Source: an uncultured bacterium
GTDB lineage: Bacteria > Bacteroidota > Rhodothermia > Rhodothermales > Rubricoccaceae
Direction of reading: 5' to 3'
NCBI GenBank assembly: GCA_947493945.1
Contig: CANLSR010000001.1
Location: 682,001 to 746,000 of the forward strand
Length of the DNA: 64,000 nucleotides
Part shown: one piece after another, positions 63,993-64,000 of the stretch
Numbering within the stretch: the stretch's first letter is position 1
Layout: each line of letters begins with the position of its first letter
Position numbers and translations under genes: made by a program
The notes under the pieces: model-generated
Database searches by the model: none
What the model was told of the DNA's origin: nothing
Seen by the model: the letters and a program-made list of their open reading frames with translations, nothing else

Positions 63993-64000
63993 CGGTTTTT

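Overview
The window is very GC-rich and its proteins look like those of a Rhodothermota/Bacteroidota relative. The clues are a short RpoD of the Bacteroidota type, a C-terminal type IX secretion (T9SS) sorting domain on a secreted amylase, a GWxTD protein, a DUF2795 protein, a class II ribonucleotide reductase and many short lipoproteins. I infer a marine Rhodothermales member of the Rubricoccus/Rubrivirga kind; no rRNA gene is present to confirm this. There is no prophage, CRISPR array, tRNA or rRNA that I can see.

Layout. 1-7.1 kb: the end of an SDR oxidoreductase, an ATP-grasp ligase, lipoproteins, a lemA-TPM pair, a TPR protein, a LysM/RlpA-like wall protein, a fasciclin protein and a CPBP protease. 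7.2-14.2 kb: a Cys/Met PLP enzyme, rpoD, two acidic small proteins and nrdJ, with long gaps before rpoD and nrdJ carrying a shared motif. 14.2-15 kb: an inverted-repeat pair, a GIY-YIG nuclease and a HicB-like protein. 15-34.5 kb: M28 and M16 peptidases, an FAD/Fe-S oxidase, rarA, an epoxide hydrolase-like protein, GNAT, an amidase, two SDRs, rlmD and a hybrid histidine kinase. 34.5-46 kb: DUF2795, M23 peptidase, mscL, gpmI, hprK, a MoxR ATPase, fmt, GWxTD and ftsY. 46-52 kb: a glycosyltransferase, glf and glycosidase module, a CDP-alcohol phosphotransferase, a GT2 glycosyltransferase and a small EF-Tu-domain-like gene lacking an ordinary start.

52.4-64 kb is a starch/maltodextrin locus read leftward: a T9SS-exported GH13 amylase, a second GH13 amylase, a MalE-like binding lipoprotein, MalF, a debranching-type lipoprotein and MalG. 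Together they would cut starch outside, trim oligosaccharides in the periplasm and import them. The transport ATPase is not in the window. A 459-bp unit with palindromic terminal inverted repeats and a GIY-YIG nuclease sits inside this locus, and its reading frame runs without a stop into the debranching gene.

The strongest unexplained signal is a repeated word. CCGCCAGCGGGGC occurs 13 times exactly in 64 kb, mostly between genes, inside a much larger excess of CTGGCGG/CCGCCAG. Inverted pairs of it form hairpins just after stop codons. It differs by one base from E. coli Chi and is arranged like the DNA uptake sequences of Neisseria. The second signal is that two small GIY-YIG nucleases each sit against a different palindromic repeat family.
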